NCBI GenBank assembly: GCA_963715995.1
Contig: OY970283.1
Coordinates: 3,236,105-3,300,104, forward strand
Direction of reading: 5' to 3'
Length of the DNA stretch: 64,000 nucleotides
DNA from: DATBDN01 sp963715995
GTDB lineage: Bacteria; Actinomycetota; Thermoleophilia; Solirubrobacterales; Thermoleophilaceae
Under the pieces are notes generated by a model that was not told the origin of the DNA, did no database searches, and was given only the letters and a program-made list of their open reading frames with translations. Made by a program: the position numbers and the translations under genes. The number at the start of each line of letters is the position of its first letter. The stretch's first letter is position 1. Positions 24,493 to 32,808 of the stretch are shown piece after piece.

Positions 24493-24945
24493 TCAATCCT
24501 GCGCGCAGGCCGTCAAACCCAGGCGGGTCGCGATCGCGTCCTTTCCCTTGTTCTGAGCTGAGGCGCTCTTCCCCAGCTCCGAGATCTTCGCCGCATCCTT
24601 CGCGGTCGCCGCAGACGCGAGATCGGCGAGCAGCCCCTTCTCGGTCTGAGCGGTAGCCTGCAGCTCGTTGTAGTCCTTCTCGAGAGCGCTCGGCGGCTTG
24701 ATGCCCTTGAGGTCCGCGATTAGCTTGTCGAACTCAACCTGAACCTTCGGCGTCATCCGGGCGAGGTCGTCGAAGCTCTGCGGGTTGCCGATCTTCTGAC
24801 TGGCGTCGTGGTAGCGCTGACACGCCGCGTTGGCCTGCTTGACGAAGTCGGCCTTGCTCAGCGTTTTCGCGCCTCCGCCCCCGCAGCCCGCGACAACGAG
24901 CGCTACGAGTGACAGGGCCCCGGCGATCCTCATGATGTGGTCCAT
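24493..24945 (-). CDS. putative secreted lipoprotein
   Basis: 150 residues with a lipoprotein signal peptide (IAGALSLVALVVAGC; lipobox LVVAGC followed by Gly-rich GGGGA). The mature part is helical and charged (LSKADFVKQANAACQRYHDA, SALEKDYNELQATAQTEKG), with a CQRY cysteine and a C-terminal Cys that could form a disulfide. Similar small helical lipoproteins are common in this lineage with no known function. The start may instead be the inner ATG (MRIAG). Confidence 0.65.
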   Translation of the reverse strand: MDHIMRIAGALSLVALVVAGCGGGGAKTLSKADFVKQANAACQRYHDASQKIGNPQSFDDLARMTPKVQVEFDKLIADLKGIKPPSALEKDYNELQATAQTEKGLLADLASAATAKDAAKISELGKSASAQNKGKDAIATRLGLTACAQD

Positions 24946-24985
24946 CGCGTGACCCTAATTGCTGTTGCGCTGAGGCGCATCCGCC

Positions 24986-27121
24986 CTACTTGACGACCTT
25001 GAACCGGAGGATGACTGCCTTGGCCTTGCCCTTCGCGTTGCTCGCGGTGATCGTCACCACGTAGCTGCCCGGCTTCAGGGGGCGCTTGCCGATCCGGCCG
25101 CTGAAGGCGATCACGTTCTTCCCGTTGCGCAGGTGCGAGCGCGTGAGCGTGCCGGCCTTCACCGTGCGTTGCTTGTGGCCCTTCACGCGCGGAGCCAACC
25201 TGGCGAATGCAAGCTTCACCTTGGCGGGCGCCTTCAGCGTGAACGCGAGCGTCGTGCCTTTCTTCGCCTTGGCGGCCGTGACGGCGGTTGGCCCGGCGCC
25301 GACTCGGAATGTCTTGTTGCTGAGCGACGCGTGGCTGACGCCCGGCACGACCAGCGGCAGGACCTTGACGTCGTGGATGACATCACCCAACTGCTCGTTG
25401 TCGTCGCTCACGATCAATGAGACGTGGTAGGTGCCGGGAGTGGTGAATGCGTGCGTCGGCTTCGCCGCGTGCGAATCGCCGCCGCCGCCGTCACCCCACT
25501 TCCAGGTGTACGACGAGATCGTCCCGTCGGCGTCGCTCGAACCGGTTCCGTCGAACGCAACGAGATCGGTGGCGAACACGGTCAATGGCGCGAACGAGAA
25601 ACGCGCCTGCGGGTACTGGCCGGAGATGAAGAAGTCCTCGGAGGTCTGGGCCGTGTGCCCGGCCTTGTCGGTGACGGTGAGGGTGACCGTGTTGGTTCCC
25701 TGCTTGGTGAGAACGTGAGCGACCGACGCGGTCGTGACGTCCGGCGAGCCGTCGGTGAAGTGCCAGTTCTGAGCGACGATGGGCTCGTCGCCGCTGCTTG
25801 CGCTCGAGTCGAACGTGGCCGTGCTGCCGACGAACGGAGAGAAGCCACCGCCGCCGAGCGTGATCACCGCAGTTAGGGGACGCGCTAGCCCTGGATAGCG
25901 CGCGATGTAGCTGGCTCGCGAGTCGCCGCCCGCCGTCACGAAGTTGCCGCCGACCACGACCTGGCCGCCGAACAGCGCCAGCGCGTTGCCGGGCCCTGGG
26001 AGCGGGCCGTTGCCGGCTCCGTCCGAGCCGAGCGGCGCCCAGTCCGAGCCGGTGAACTCCGCGACCTCGTCGGCTGTGGCGACGCCGTTCGCGTCCTGGA
26101 ACGAGCCGGTCACGTAGAGGTTGCCCTGGGCATCCGTGCCCATCGCGTTGATGTAGGCCGAACCCGTCGAGAACCAGCCGTTGGTGTGCGCGGTGTTCGC
26201 ACCCAGCGCGTGCCAGGCCGACCCGTCCCACCGAGCCACGTGATCGGCCAGCGCCACGCCGCCAACGTTCAAGGAATCGGTGCCGATGTACACGTTGGTG
26301 CCATACGCGGTGATGCTGCGCACGAAGTCGTCGACGGCGCCACCGCCCGGGCCTGGGCCGCTGCCCATCGGGGCCCATGCACCACCGCCGTACTTGGCGA
26401 CGTAGTCGGCCTGCGGGGACGCGTCCATGTTGATGAACCCGCCGCCGGCATACAAATTGCCGGCCGCGTCTGCAGCGAGGGTGTAGACCGAGCCGTTGAT
26501 CGCGTGCGCAGTGATGACCGTGGAGGATGCAGTGCCGCTGTCCATGTCGCACACCACGAGGCGGTCTGCCGCAGCTATGCCGGCACCGTCGGTGAAGTCC
26601 CCGCCGATGTAGAGCTTGCGGCCGATGATCTGCAACGCGTTCACGTTCGCCGTGATCGGCGCGCAGAACGGTTGCCAGGTCGCGCCGTTCCAGACCGCGA
26701 GGAAGTCCGCGTTTGCGTTGCCCCCAGCGTCGACGAAGTTGCCGCCGACGTAGACGTTGCCCGTGGCGGTGTCGACGGCGATGGCATGGACACTCGCGCC
26801 GCTGGCGGTGGAGATGACAGGTGCCACCGAGTGCCACGCATCGCCGTCCCAGCGGGCGAGCATCGCGGCTGCGGCATCACCACCGGCACTGGTGAAGACG
26901 CCGCCCGCGTAGATCGAGTCGGGGATCTGGCCGACCTGGGGAACCCTCACGAGCGCGTCGACACGTCCGTCAAGCGAGGCGGACCCGGCGCTGGCGCCGG
27001 TACCGAGGTGATCCCACCCGCCCGGGCCCGTCGCCGACGCGAGCGTGCCCGAACCGAGGAGAACCGCAACCAGGCAAGCGAGGACCGCGACGAACGTCCC
27101 TGCCCTGCCTGCGACCGTCAT
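24986..27121 (-). CDS. secreted beta-propeller/PKD-domain protein
   Basis: 711 residues with an N-terminal signal peptide (FVAVLACLVAVLLGSG). Residues about 45-400 hold repeated propeller-like blades with IYAGGVFTSAGGDAAAA-type motifs (also NVYVGGNFVDAGGNANAD, KLYIGGDFTDGAGIA). Two PKD-like domains follow at about 420-600 (STATFDSSASSGDE, GTNTVTLTVTDKAGH; FDGTGSSDADGTISSYTWKW, GTYHVSLIVSDD). The C-terminus is the basic beta module (LKPGSYVVTITASNAKGKAK). A surface adhesion or display protein is likely; no catalytic residues are recognised. Confidence 0.75.
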   Translation of the reverse strand: MTVAGRAGTFVAVLACLVAVLLGSGTLASATGPGGWDHLGTGASAGSASLDGRVDALVRVPQVGQIPDSIYAGGVFTSAGGDAAAAMLARWDGDAWHSVAPVISTASGASVHAIAVDTATGNVYVGGNFVDAGGNANADFLAVWNGATWQPFCAPITANVNALQIIGRKLYIGGDFTDGAGIAAADRLVVCDMDSGTASSTVITAHAINGSVYTLAADAAGNLYAGGGFINMDASPQADYVAKYGGGAWAPMGSGPGPGGGAVDDFVRSITAYGTNVYIGTDSLNVGGVALADHVARWDGSAWHALGANTAHTNGWFSTGSAYINAMGTDAQGNLYVTGSFQDANGVATADEVAEFTGSDWAPLGSDGAGNGPLPGPGNALALFGGQVVVGGNFVTAGGDSRASYIARYPGLARPLTAVITLGGGGFSPFVGSTATFDSSASSGDEPIVAQNWHFTDGSPDVTTASVAHVLTKQGTNTVTLTVTDKAGHTAQTSEDFFISGQYPQARFSFAPLTVFATDLVAFDGTGSSDADGTISSYTWKWGDGGGGDSHAAKPTHAFTTPGTYHVSLIVSDDNEQLGDVIHDVKVLPLVVPGVSHASLSNKTFRVGAGPTAVTAAKAKKGTTLAFTLKAPAKVKLAFARLAPRVKGHKQRTVKAGTLTRSHLRNGKNVIAFSGRIGKRPLKPGSYVVTITASNAKGKAKAVILRFKVVK

Positions 27122-27224
27122 GACGTGCTCCCGGCTGGTTGCACTGCGGGCCTGCTCTGGCCGACGACGATCGTTGACTCAAACCGCGGCCGGCTTCACG
27201 ACCCTACCACCGGCTAGGTGGTGC

Positions 27225-28931
27225 TCAACCCTTCACAGACCTCTTCGGGACCACCCGGAACGTGCCGCGCATGAACGGGTGGATCCGGCAGAAGTACGTG
27301 TAGGTGCCGGGCGCCAGGTTCTTAGGCGTCTTCCACGTGACCCGCCCGATGCAGCCGTTACCGAGCGCCTTGATCAACCCGGTCTCGTTGACGCAGTTCG
27401 ACTTCGCAGTCGGCGTGTCGACGGCAGCGGTGATCGGCACGTTGGAGTCGCCGTCGCCGTAGTTGCCTGGCAGGGCGCTGAGGTTGGTCGTCGGGCCGAA
27501 GCCCAGTTCACCGGAGTCGAACAGGCCGGAGCCGTTCGCCAGCGGGAAGCTGATGCCGCTGCCGTGGTTGCACGGGAGCGCACACGAGGTGATCGTGTGG
27601 AAGCGGATCGTCAGCGGGGCATCCTCGTTCACGAACGTGAGGCTCTTGCCCTGCGGCACCGACGGCGGCAGGCCGCGCTTGCCGGAGATGACCAGGTCGC
27701 CCTGTGAGAAGCCGAAGTGCCGGATCACGACCTTCGAGATGAACGGGCCCTGGCGCAGCCGGATCGAGTTCGCGTAGACCGAGTTGACCTTGCGCGTGGC
27801 CGCCGGGTCCTTGTTCTCCCCGAGTCGCCCGTGCGTGAGGTAGTCGGTCTGGTCCACCGTCTGGGTGAACGGGTCGATCCCGCCCTCGTCGTCCTGCGTG
27901 ATCTGGACGATCATGATCCCCATGACCTCGTACCACGACGCCTTGCTGGTGTCGTAGGTCGCGTTGGTGCTGAGGATGTCGCCCTTCTTGACGTGGATCC
28001 GCCAGTTCGGGCTGGTCGCGCCCATCGCCACGTCCCACGACACGGCGCCGCTCGGTTCGAAGTAGTCGGCACGCGATCGGAACAGCCGCACGGTCTTGCC
28101 GTCACGGGTGAGGTTGAGGTCGGTCCACAATCCGCCCGGGTGCAGGTGGCCGGCGGTGCTCACGAGCGTCGCGTCGTGATCCACCGTCCACACGTTGCGA
28201 GGGTTGTTCGGGCGGTCCGGATACGGGTTCTTCGCGTCGTCGGGGAACGTGAAGCGGTTGTTCTTGCCCGAACCCTTCATCGCGTTGAAGACCGGGTAGG
28301 GCTTGAGGCCCTCGACGTCCATCCACTGCGTCTCGATCGGGTGGATGTTGGCCGCCTCGGGCGCCGAGTCCGGGATGAAATAGAGCGTGTAGGTGATGTA
28401 GACCGTGTGCGAGCCGCCGACGAGGTCGTGGATCATGTGGTTGATGACCCAGGTCTGCTTGGTCGTGTAGCGCCAGCCGAAACCGTCAGGCGCGTTGAAG
28501 TTGGTCTTCTCCTCGCCGACCGCGAAGGTGGGCTTGAAGTCCACGAGCCAGACCGCGTGGTGCAGGTGCACTTCGCTGACGGGCGGGCTCTTGCCGGTCT
28601 TCGCGTCGATCAGCCCGGGGCGGAAGCCGACGATCCAGCCGTCCACGTTCGGGCGCTCCTTCTGGATGTCGACGTTGATCAGGTTCTGACCCGGCTCGAT
28701 CTTCAGCGGGCCGAACTTGTACTTGAGGACCTGCGCGCCGGCCTGCGGGGCGGGATCGCGCACCGGGATCTGAAGATCGAGGGGACCGGTCTTGAACGCG
28801 GACGCATGCGCGTCGGCCTTCTGCTCACGGCTGATCCGGCTGCTGGCGCTCGCGGGCGCAGCCATCAACGCGCACAGCGCGAGCACGACAACGGACATCC
28901 AGGACAGCCGCACGGACGACGACATGAACAA
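27225..28931 (-). CDS. secreted copper protein: monooxygenase-like N-terminus and cupredoxin C-terminus
   Basis: 568 residues with a signal peptide (WMSVVVLALCALMAAPASAS). The N-terminal part has clustered His motifs (VSEVHLHHAVWLVD, AGHLHPGGLW) resembling the copper sites of ascorbate-dependent (peptidylglycine) monooxygenases. The C-terminal 130 residues form a cupredoxin: FHTITS with the first His ligand and TYFCRIHPFMRGTF with Cys, His and Met ligands of a type 1 copper site. The fusion suggests an extracellular copper redox enzyme. A palindrome at 28,998-29,014 lies in the promoter region. Confidence 0.65.
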   Translation of the reverse strand: MFMSSSVRLSWMSVVVLALCALMAAPASASSRISREQKADAHASAFKTGPLDLQIPVRDPAPQAGAQVLKYKFGPLKIEPGQNLINVDIQKERPNVDGWIVGFRPGLIDAKTGKSPPVSEVHLHHAVWLVDFKPTFAVGEEKTNFNAPDGFGWRYTTKQTWVINHMIHDLVGGSHTVYITYTLYFIPDSAPEAANIHPIETQWMDVEGLKPYPVFNAMKGSGKNNRFTFPDDAKNPYPDRPNNPRNVWTVDHDATLVSTAGHLHPGGLWTDLNLTRDGKTVRLFRSRADYFEPSGAVSWDVAMGATSPNWRIHVKKGDILSTNATYDTSKASWYEVMGIMIVQITQDDEGGIDPFTQTVDQTDYLTHGRLGENKDPAATRKVNSVYANSIRLRQGPFISKVVIRHFGFSQGDLVISGKRGLPPSVPQGKSLTFVNEDAPLTIRFHTITSCALPCNHGSGISFPLANGSGLFDSGELGFGPTTNLSALPGNYGDGDSNVPITAAVDTPTAKSNCVNETGLIKALGNGCIGRVTWKTPKNLAPGTYTYFCRIHPFMRGTFRVVPKRSVKG

Positions 28932-28997
28932 ACCTCTCCTCGTAGCGTTGAAAAGCGCGCGCCCCTGTGCCGTTGAGCGTGCAACAACAGCGTACCT

Positions 28998-29014
28998 GTT
29001 GACGCCGGGTCAAC
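28998..29014. promoter_or_regulatory. palindrome GTTGAC-N5-GTCAAC upstream of the copper-protein gene
   Basis: A perfect 6-bp inverted repeat about 67 bases upstream of the minus-strand copper-protein start. On the minus strand GTTGAC also looks like a -35 element (TTGACC). It could be an operator overlapping the promoter. Confidence 0.4.
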
Positions 29015-29056
29015 GAGGAAACCCTGTACGACGGGCATTTTGGGCCGCGGGCTGCC

Positions 29057-29614
29057 CTAGCGCAGCGTCACGCGCAGGTGCCCGTTCGTACGGAACGCCT
29101 TGGTGAACACCACGCGCGCGCTCACGAGCGCGCCCGTGTAGCCGGGAATCGAGAGCTTCGGCGTGTAGGTGTATCCCACGCCTGCGTCCGTCAAGCGGAT
29201 TGACACAACCTTGCCGCCCTTGATGACCGCGACGCCTTTTGCGGCGCGGTGCTTCCACGTCTCGCTCTTGGTCGAGTCGAAGCGGTAGTAGTTGGCAACG
29301 CGATCGAGCTCGTCGTTGGTCACGCCGTACGGCGCGAGCACGCCCATGAGCGCCTGCTTGTTGGCTTCCTGGTCGTCGCCGCTCGGCTGGTGGTTCGGAT
29401 CCGGGTGGACGCCGCTGAACGCGCGCCGGAACACGCTCGGTCGCACGCCGAGCATCGATGCATAGAGCGGGACCGGCCGCCCGTAGTCGTTCGAGTGGAG
29501 CTCGAAGCCACCTGAGAACGTGACCGGGACCGTGGTGGTGGTCTTGCCGCCGGCCGCCGTGACGCCGGCGATCAGCCCCAGCACGGCAACGATTGCGACA
29601 GCTGCGCGAGCCAT
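29057..29614 (-). CDS. secreted protein of unknown function
   Basis: 185 residues with a signal peptide (AAVAIVAVLGLIAGVTAAGG). The mature part has no recognised domain: FSGGFELHSNDYGRPVPLYA, RRAFSGVHPDPNH, a segment GVLAPYGVTNDELDRVANYY, and a beta-rich C-terminus (VVSIRLTDAGVGYTYTPKLS). The 'AGVGYTYTP' phrase recurs in some secreted bacterial beta-sheet proteins. It stands alone between the copper-protein and TetR genes. Confidence 0.6.
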   Translation of the reverse strand: MARAAVAIVAVLGLIAGVTAAGGKTTTTVPVTFSGGFELHSNDYGRPVPLYASMLGVRPSVFRRAFSGVHPDPNHQPSGDDQEANKQALMGVLAPYGVTNDELDRVANYYRFDSTKSETWKHRAAKGVAVIKGGKVVSIRLTDAGVGYTYTPKLSIPGYTGALVSARVVFTKAFRTNGHLRVTLR

Positions 29615-29655
29615 GGGCCCGACGGTATGGCCCGAACGTAGGAGCCGCGTATGAA

Positions 29656-30249
29656 CTACTCGGCTGGGCGGTAGCGCAAGCCGTCGAGCGCGACACGCAC
29701 GATGTGCTCGGCCTGGCCGGGCTCGCTCATCGGGATCTTCGCGATTCCGACGACCATCTGGATGACGTCACCGATCGTGACGTCTGGGCGCACGGCTCCG
29801 CTGGCCTGCGCGCGCTCGAGCAGCGGCGCGCCCGCCGTCCAGAGCAGCTCGCGACAGCCGGTGAACAGCGGCGCGTCCTTCTCCAGGTAGTTGAGAAGCT
29901 CACTCGCCAGCGCCTGCTTGGTGGCGATGTAGCCGACGAAGCGCTCGAACCAGCTCGACAGTGCCTCCCACGGGTCGCCCGCGGCGGCCAGCTCGGTGGC
30001 GGCGCGGGAGATCTCTTCGACCTCGTCCACATAGAGGGCCTCGAGGAGCGCCTGGCGGTTCGGGAAGTTCCGGTAGAGCGTGCCGATCCCCACCCCGGCC
30101 CTGCGCGCGATCTCCTCCAGCGAGGTCGCCTCGCCGTGCTGGGCGAACTCCACGCGCGCGGCCGCGAGCAGCTTCGCGTAGTTGCGCTGCGCATCGGCCC
30201 GCTTGGGCCGGTTCACGAGGGTCTGGACGGAGGCGTCGGTGGTGGTCAT
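29656..30249 (-). CDS. TetR/AcrR-family repressor
   Basis: 197 residues from ATG 30249, with AGGA 8 bases upstream (a TTG at 30267 is less likely). The N-terminal HTH reads TSLEEIARRAGVGIGTLYRN then FPNRQALLEALY at about 40-75; the C-terminal helical domain (WFERFVGYIATKQALASELL) would bind ligand. It is divergent from a DHA2 efflux pump, and the shared region carries three GGAGG-YNR-CCTCC palindromes, the first inside the pump promoter. This strongly suggests ligand-relieved repression of the pump and of itself. Confidence 0.9.
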   Translation of the reverse strand: MTTTDASVQTLVNRPKRADAQRNYAKLLAAARVEFAQHGEATSLEEIARRAGVGIGTLYRNFPNRQALLEALYVDEVEEISRAATELAAAGDPWEALSSWFERFVGYIATKQALASELLNYLEKDAPLFTGCRELLWTAGAPLLERAQASGAVRPDVTIGDVIQMVVGIAKIPMSEPGQAEHIVRVALDGLRYRPAE

Positions 30250-30260
30250 GGAAATTATCC

Positions 30261-30327
30261 TTGACAAACGGAGGCTGCCTCCGTATATTACCGGAGGCTA
30301 CCTCCACTTCTTCCGGAGGTTGCCTCC
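30261..30327 (+). promoter_or_regulatory. efflux promoter with three TetR-type operators
   Basis: TTGACA (30261-30266) and TATATT (30284-30289) are separated by exactly 17 bases and drive the pump gene. Three near-identical 13-bp palindromes follow a 22-23-base period: GGAGGCTGCCTCC (30270-30282, inside the spacer), GGAGGCTACCTCC (30293-30305, at the start site) and GGAGGTTGCCTCC (30315-30327, in the leader). This fits helical phasing for cooperative repressor dimers. Confidence 0.85.
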
Positions 30328-30368
30328 AGTTTAGCCACACACAGCTCCACCGACAAGTTGGGATTTTG

Positions 30369-31859
30369 ATGAACCTCACAGCACTCCAGACACCCACTGC
30401 CGACCGCCGCCGGTGGGCCGCGCTCGCCGTGGTCTGCCTGGCGCAGCTCATGATCGTGCTCGATGTCTCGATCGTGAACGTCGCCCTGCCCTCGATCCAG
30501 CACGACCTCCACATCAGCCAGGCAAACCTGACCTGGATCGTGAACGCGTTCCTCGTCACCTTCGGCAGCCTGCTGCTGCTCGCGGGCCGGCTGGGTGACC
30601 TGGTGGGGCGCAGGCGCGTGTTCCTGGCCGGGGTCACCACCTTCACCGTGGCCTCGCTGCTGTGCGGGATCGCACCGAGCGCCGGCGTGCTGATCGGCGC
30701 GCGGCTGCTCCAGGGGATCGGCGCGGCTGCGCAGGCCTCGGTGATCCTCGCGATCATCGTCACCGAGTTCCCAGAGCCCGAAGCGCGCGGCCGCGCGATG
30801 AGCGCGTACGTGTTCGTCTCGGTCGCCGGTGGCTCGCTCGGCCTGCTGGCCGGCGGCCTGCTGACCCAGGCGATCAACTGGCACTGGATCTTCTTCGTGA
30901 ACCTGCCGATCGGCGCGGCCACGCTGGCGCTCGGCTACTCGCTGATCCGCCGCGACAGCGGGCTCGGCATCGAGCACGGTGTCGACTGGCTCGGCTCCCT
31001 GCTCGTGACCGCGTCGCTCATGAGCGGCATCTACTCGATCGTCGCGGCAACCACGCATGGCTGGGTGTCGTCGGAGACGATCGAGTTCGCCGTCCTCGCG
31101 GCGCTGCTGATGGCGGCGTTCGCAACGCTCGAGTCGCGCATCGCCAACCCGATCATGCCGCCGCGGATCCTCCAGCTGCGCAGCCTGATCCACGCAAGCG
31201 TGGTGCGGGGCTTCCTCGTGACCGGCATGTACTCGACGTTCTTCCTCGGCGCGCTCTACCTGGAGCACGTGCGCCACTACAGCGCGTTCCAGACCGGCGC
31301 CGCGTTCCTGCCGTGGACGCTGACCGTCGCGGTCCTCTCGCAGGGGATCACGGCGCGGCTGGTGGCGCGTCACGGATCACTCCGCGTGCTGACGAGCGGG
31401 ATGATGATCGCCGCCGGCGGCCTGGTCGTCTTCAGCACCGTCGGGCCGACCACGGCCTTCTTCCCGACCGTGTTCGTCGCCTGCTTCGCGATCGGGCTCG
31501 GCATCGGCACCGCGTTCATGCCGCTGCTCACGATCGCGATGGCCGACGTCCCCGCAGCGGACGCCGGGCTCGGCTCGGGCATCACGAACGTGTCGCAGCA
31601 GCTCAGCGGCGCGCTCGGCCTTGCCGTGCTCAGCACGATCGCCGCGAACCACACCAAGAGCCTGCTCGCGAGCCACCACGCGCTCACGAGCTCGCTGATC
31701 GACGGCTACCAGCTCGCGTTCCTCACCGGAGCGGGCGTGATCGCCGTCGGCGTGGCTCTGGCCCTGGCCCTGCTCGGCCCGCGCGCCCGGAACCGCGCAC
31801 TCGAACCAGCCCCTACCCACATGCCCGCAAACCTCGAGATGGAAAGACAAGCCGCATGA
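30369..31859 (+). CDS. DHA2-family (EmrB/QacA) MFS multidrug exporter
   Basis: 496 residues and about 14 transmembrane helices. The first helix is LAQLMIVLDVSIVNVALPSI (with the DHA2 motif D1 core LDxTIVNVALP), then TM loop motif A GRLGDLVGRRR at about 75 and motif C-like segments (VSVAGGSLGLLAGGLL). It exports drugs or dyes by proton antiport. It starts about 40 bases past the last operator, and its stop overlaps a small downstream gene (ATGA). Regulation by the divergent TetR repressor is very likely. Confidence 0.9.
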   Translation: MNLTALQTPTADRRRWAALAVVCLAQLMIVLDVSIVNVALPSIQHDLHISQANLTWIVNAFLVTFGSLLLLAGRLGDLVGRRRVFLAGVTTFTVASLLCGIAPSAGVLIGARLLQGIGAAAQASVILAIIVTEFPEPEARGRAMSAYVFVSVAGGSLGLLAGGLLTQAINWHWIFFVNLPIGAATLALGYSLIRRDSGLGIEHGVDWLGSLLVTASLMSGIYSIVAATTHGWVSSETIEFAVLAALLMAAFATLESRIANPIMPPRILQLRSLIHASVVRGFLVTGMYSTFFLGALYLEHVRHYSAFQTGAAFLPWTLTVAVLSQGITARLVARHGSLRVLTSGMMIAAGGLVVFSTVGPTTAFFPTVFVACFAIGLGIGTAFMPLLTIAMADVPAADAGLGSGITNVSQQLSGALGLAVLSTIAANHTKSLLASHHALTSSLIDGYQLAFLTGAGVIAVGVALALALLGPRARNRALEPAPTHMPANLEMERQAA

Positions 31860-32026
31860 CAAACAGCACCCACAGCCACTCTCAGCAGGCGGGGTCCGTG
31901 ACCGGCCCGCGCCGGACCAAGCAGGGTCGCCGGCGAAAGCTCGTCTACCAGGGCGTGATCGCCGGCTACCTGCACGAGATCTCGACCCACCACCTGACCG
32001 TGACGGAGCCCGCGCGCGCGTCCTGA
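31856..32026 (+). CDS. small basic protein coupled to the efflux gene
   Basis: 56 residues, with the ATG overlapping the exporter stop (ATGA). The N-terminus is Ser/His-rich and the middle strongly basic (GPRRTKQGRRRKLVYQGVIA), ending GYLHEISTHH. I do not recognise it, though a 'GVIAGYLHEIS' C-terminus is reminiscent of other small actinobacterial proteins. Translational coupling supports it being real. Confidence 0.45.
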   Translation: MTNSTHSHSQQAGSVTGPRRTKQGRRRKLVYQGVIAGYLHEISTHHLTVTEPARAS

Positions 32027-32039
32027 GACAATCGCGCCG

Positions 32040-32804
32040 GTGGAGCTGGCGCATGACGAGGACGGGAGCGGCGCTGCGGTGGTGCTGCTCCACGCCGGCC
32101 TGGCCGACCGCAGCATGTGGGACGAGTTGCTGCCCGCGCTGGCGGAGGCGGGCTATCGCGCCATCGCGATCGACCTTCCGGGCTTCGGCGAGTCGGCGGT
32201 GGCGCACGAGCTGGACCCGTGGAACGACGTGCTGGAGACCATGGATGCACTCGACGTGGACCAGGCGGTGCTCGTGGGCAACTCGTGGGGTGGCGCCGTG
32301 GCGCTGCGCGTGGCGGTCCTGGCTCCGGAGCGCGTGAGCGCCCTGGTGCTGGTGTCGGCTCCCCCGGCAGAGGACGAGCCGACCGCCGAGCTCGAGGACG
32401 CCTGGGATGCGGAGGAGGCGGCGCTCGCGAGCGGCGACACCGAGGCGGCGGTCGCGGCGGTCCTCGACGCCTGGCTGCTTCCCGACGCGCCGGAGGAGCT
32501 GCGCTCGCGCGTGGCGGCGATGCAGCGCCGGACGTTCCAGTTACAGGACATGGCAGCGGAGCCGCGTGACGCGCCCGACCCCGTGGTGCCCGCCGCCGCC
32601 ACCCTCGGTGGCCTGCCGGTGCCGGCGCTCGTGGCCGTGGGCGAGCACGACATGGCCGACTTCCACGCCGAAGCCGACTCGCTGGCCGAGCTCCTCCCCC
32701 ACGCGCGTCACGCGGTCATCGCGGGCGCCCGCCACCTGGCGCCGCTCGAGCAGCCGCTCGAGTTCCAGGCGCTGCTCCTCGACTTCCTGCGTAACCCGGA
32801 CTGA
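32040..32804 (+). CDS. alpha/beta hydrolase
   Basis: 254 residues, GTG start. A standard alpha/beta hydrolase: oxyanion HAGLADRSMWDEL at about 18-30, DLPGFGES at about 44, nucleophile elbow VGNSWGGA (Ser at about 83), Asp in VGEHDMADF at about 202, and catalytic His in GARHLAPLEQP near the C-terminus. Substrate unknown. It ends 4 bases before the LigD-polymerase gene. Confidence 0.85.
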   Translation: MELAHDEDGSGAAVVLLHAGLADRSMWDELLPALAEAGYRAIAIDLPGFGESAVAHELDPWNDVLETMDALDVDQAVLVGNSWGGAVALRVAVLAPERVSALVLVSAPPAEDEPTAELEDAWDAEEAALASGDTEAAVAAVLDAWLLPDAPEELRSRVAAMQRRTFQLQDMAAEPRDAPDPVVPAAATLGGLPVPALVAVGEHDMADFHAEADSLAELLPHARHAVIAGARHLAPLEQPLEFQALLLDFLRNPD

Positions 32805-32808
32805 CACG

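Noticed and set aside
25086..28976. Long plus-strand frames opposite the PKD and copper-protein genes
   Set aside because: They are the Arg/Val/Ala-rich mirror frames of GC-rich coding sequence; the minus-strand proteins have signal peptides and clear domains.
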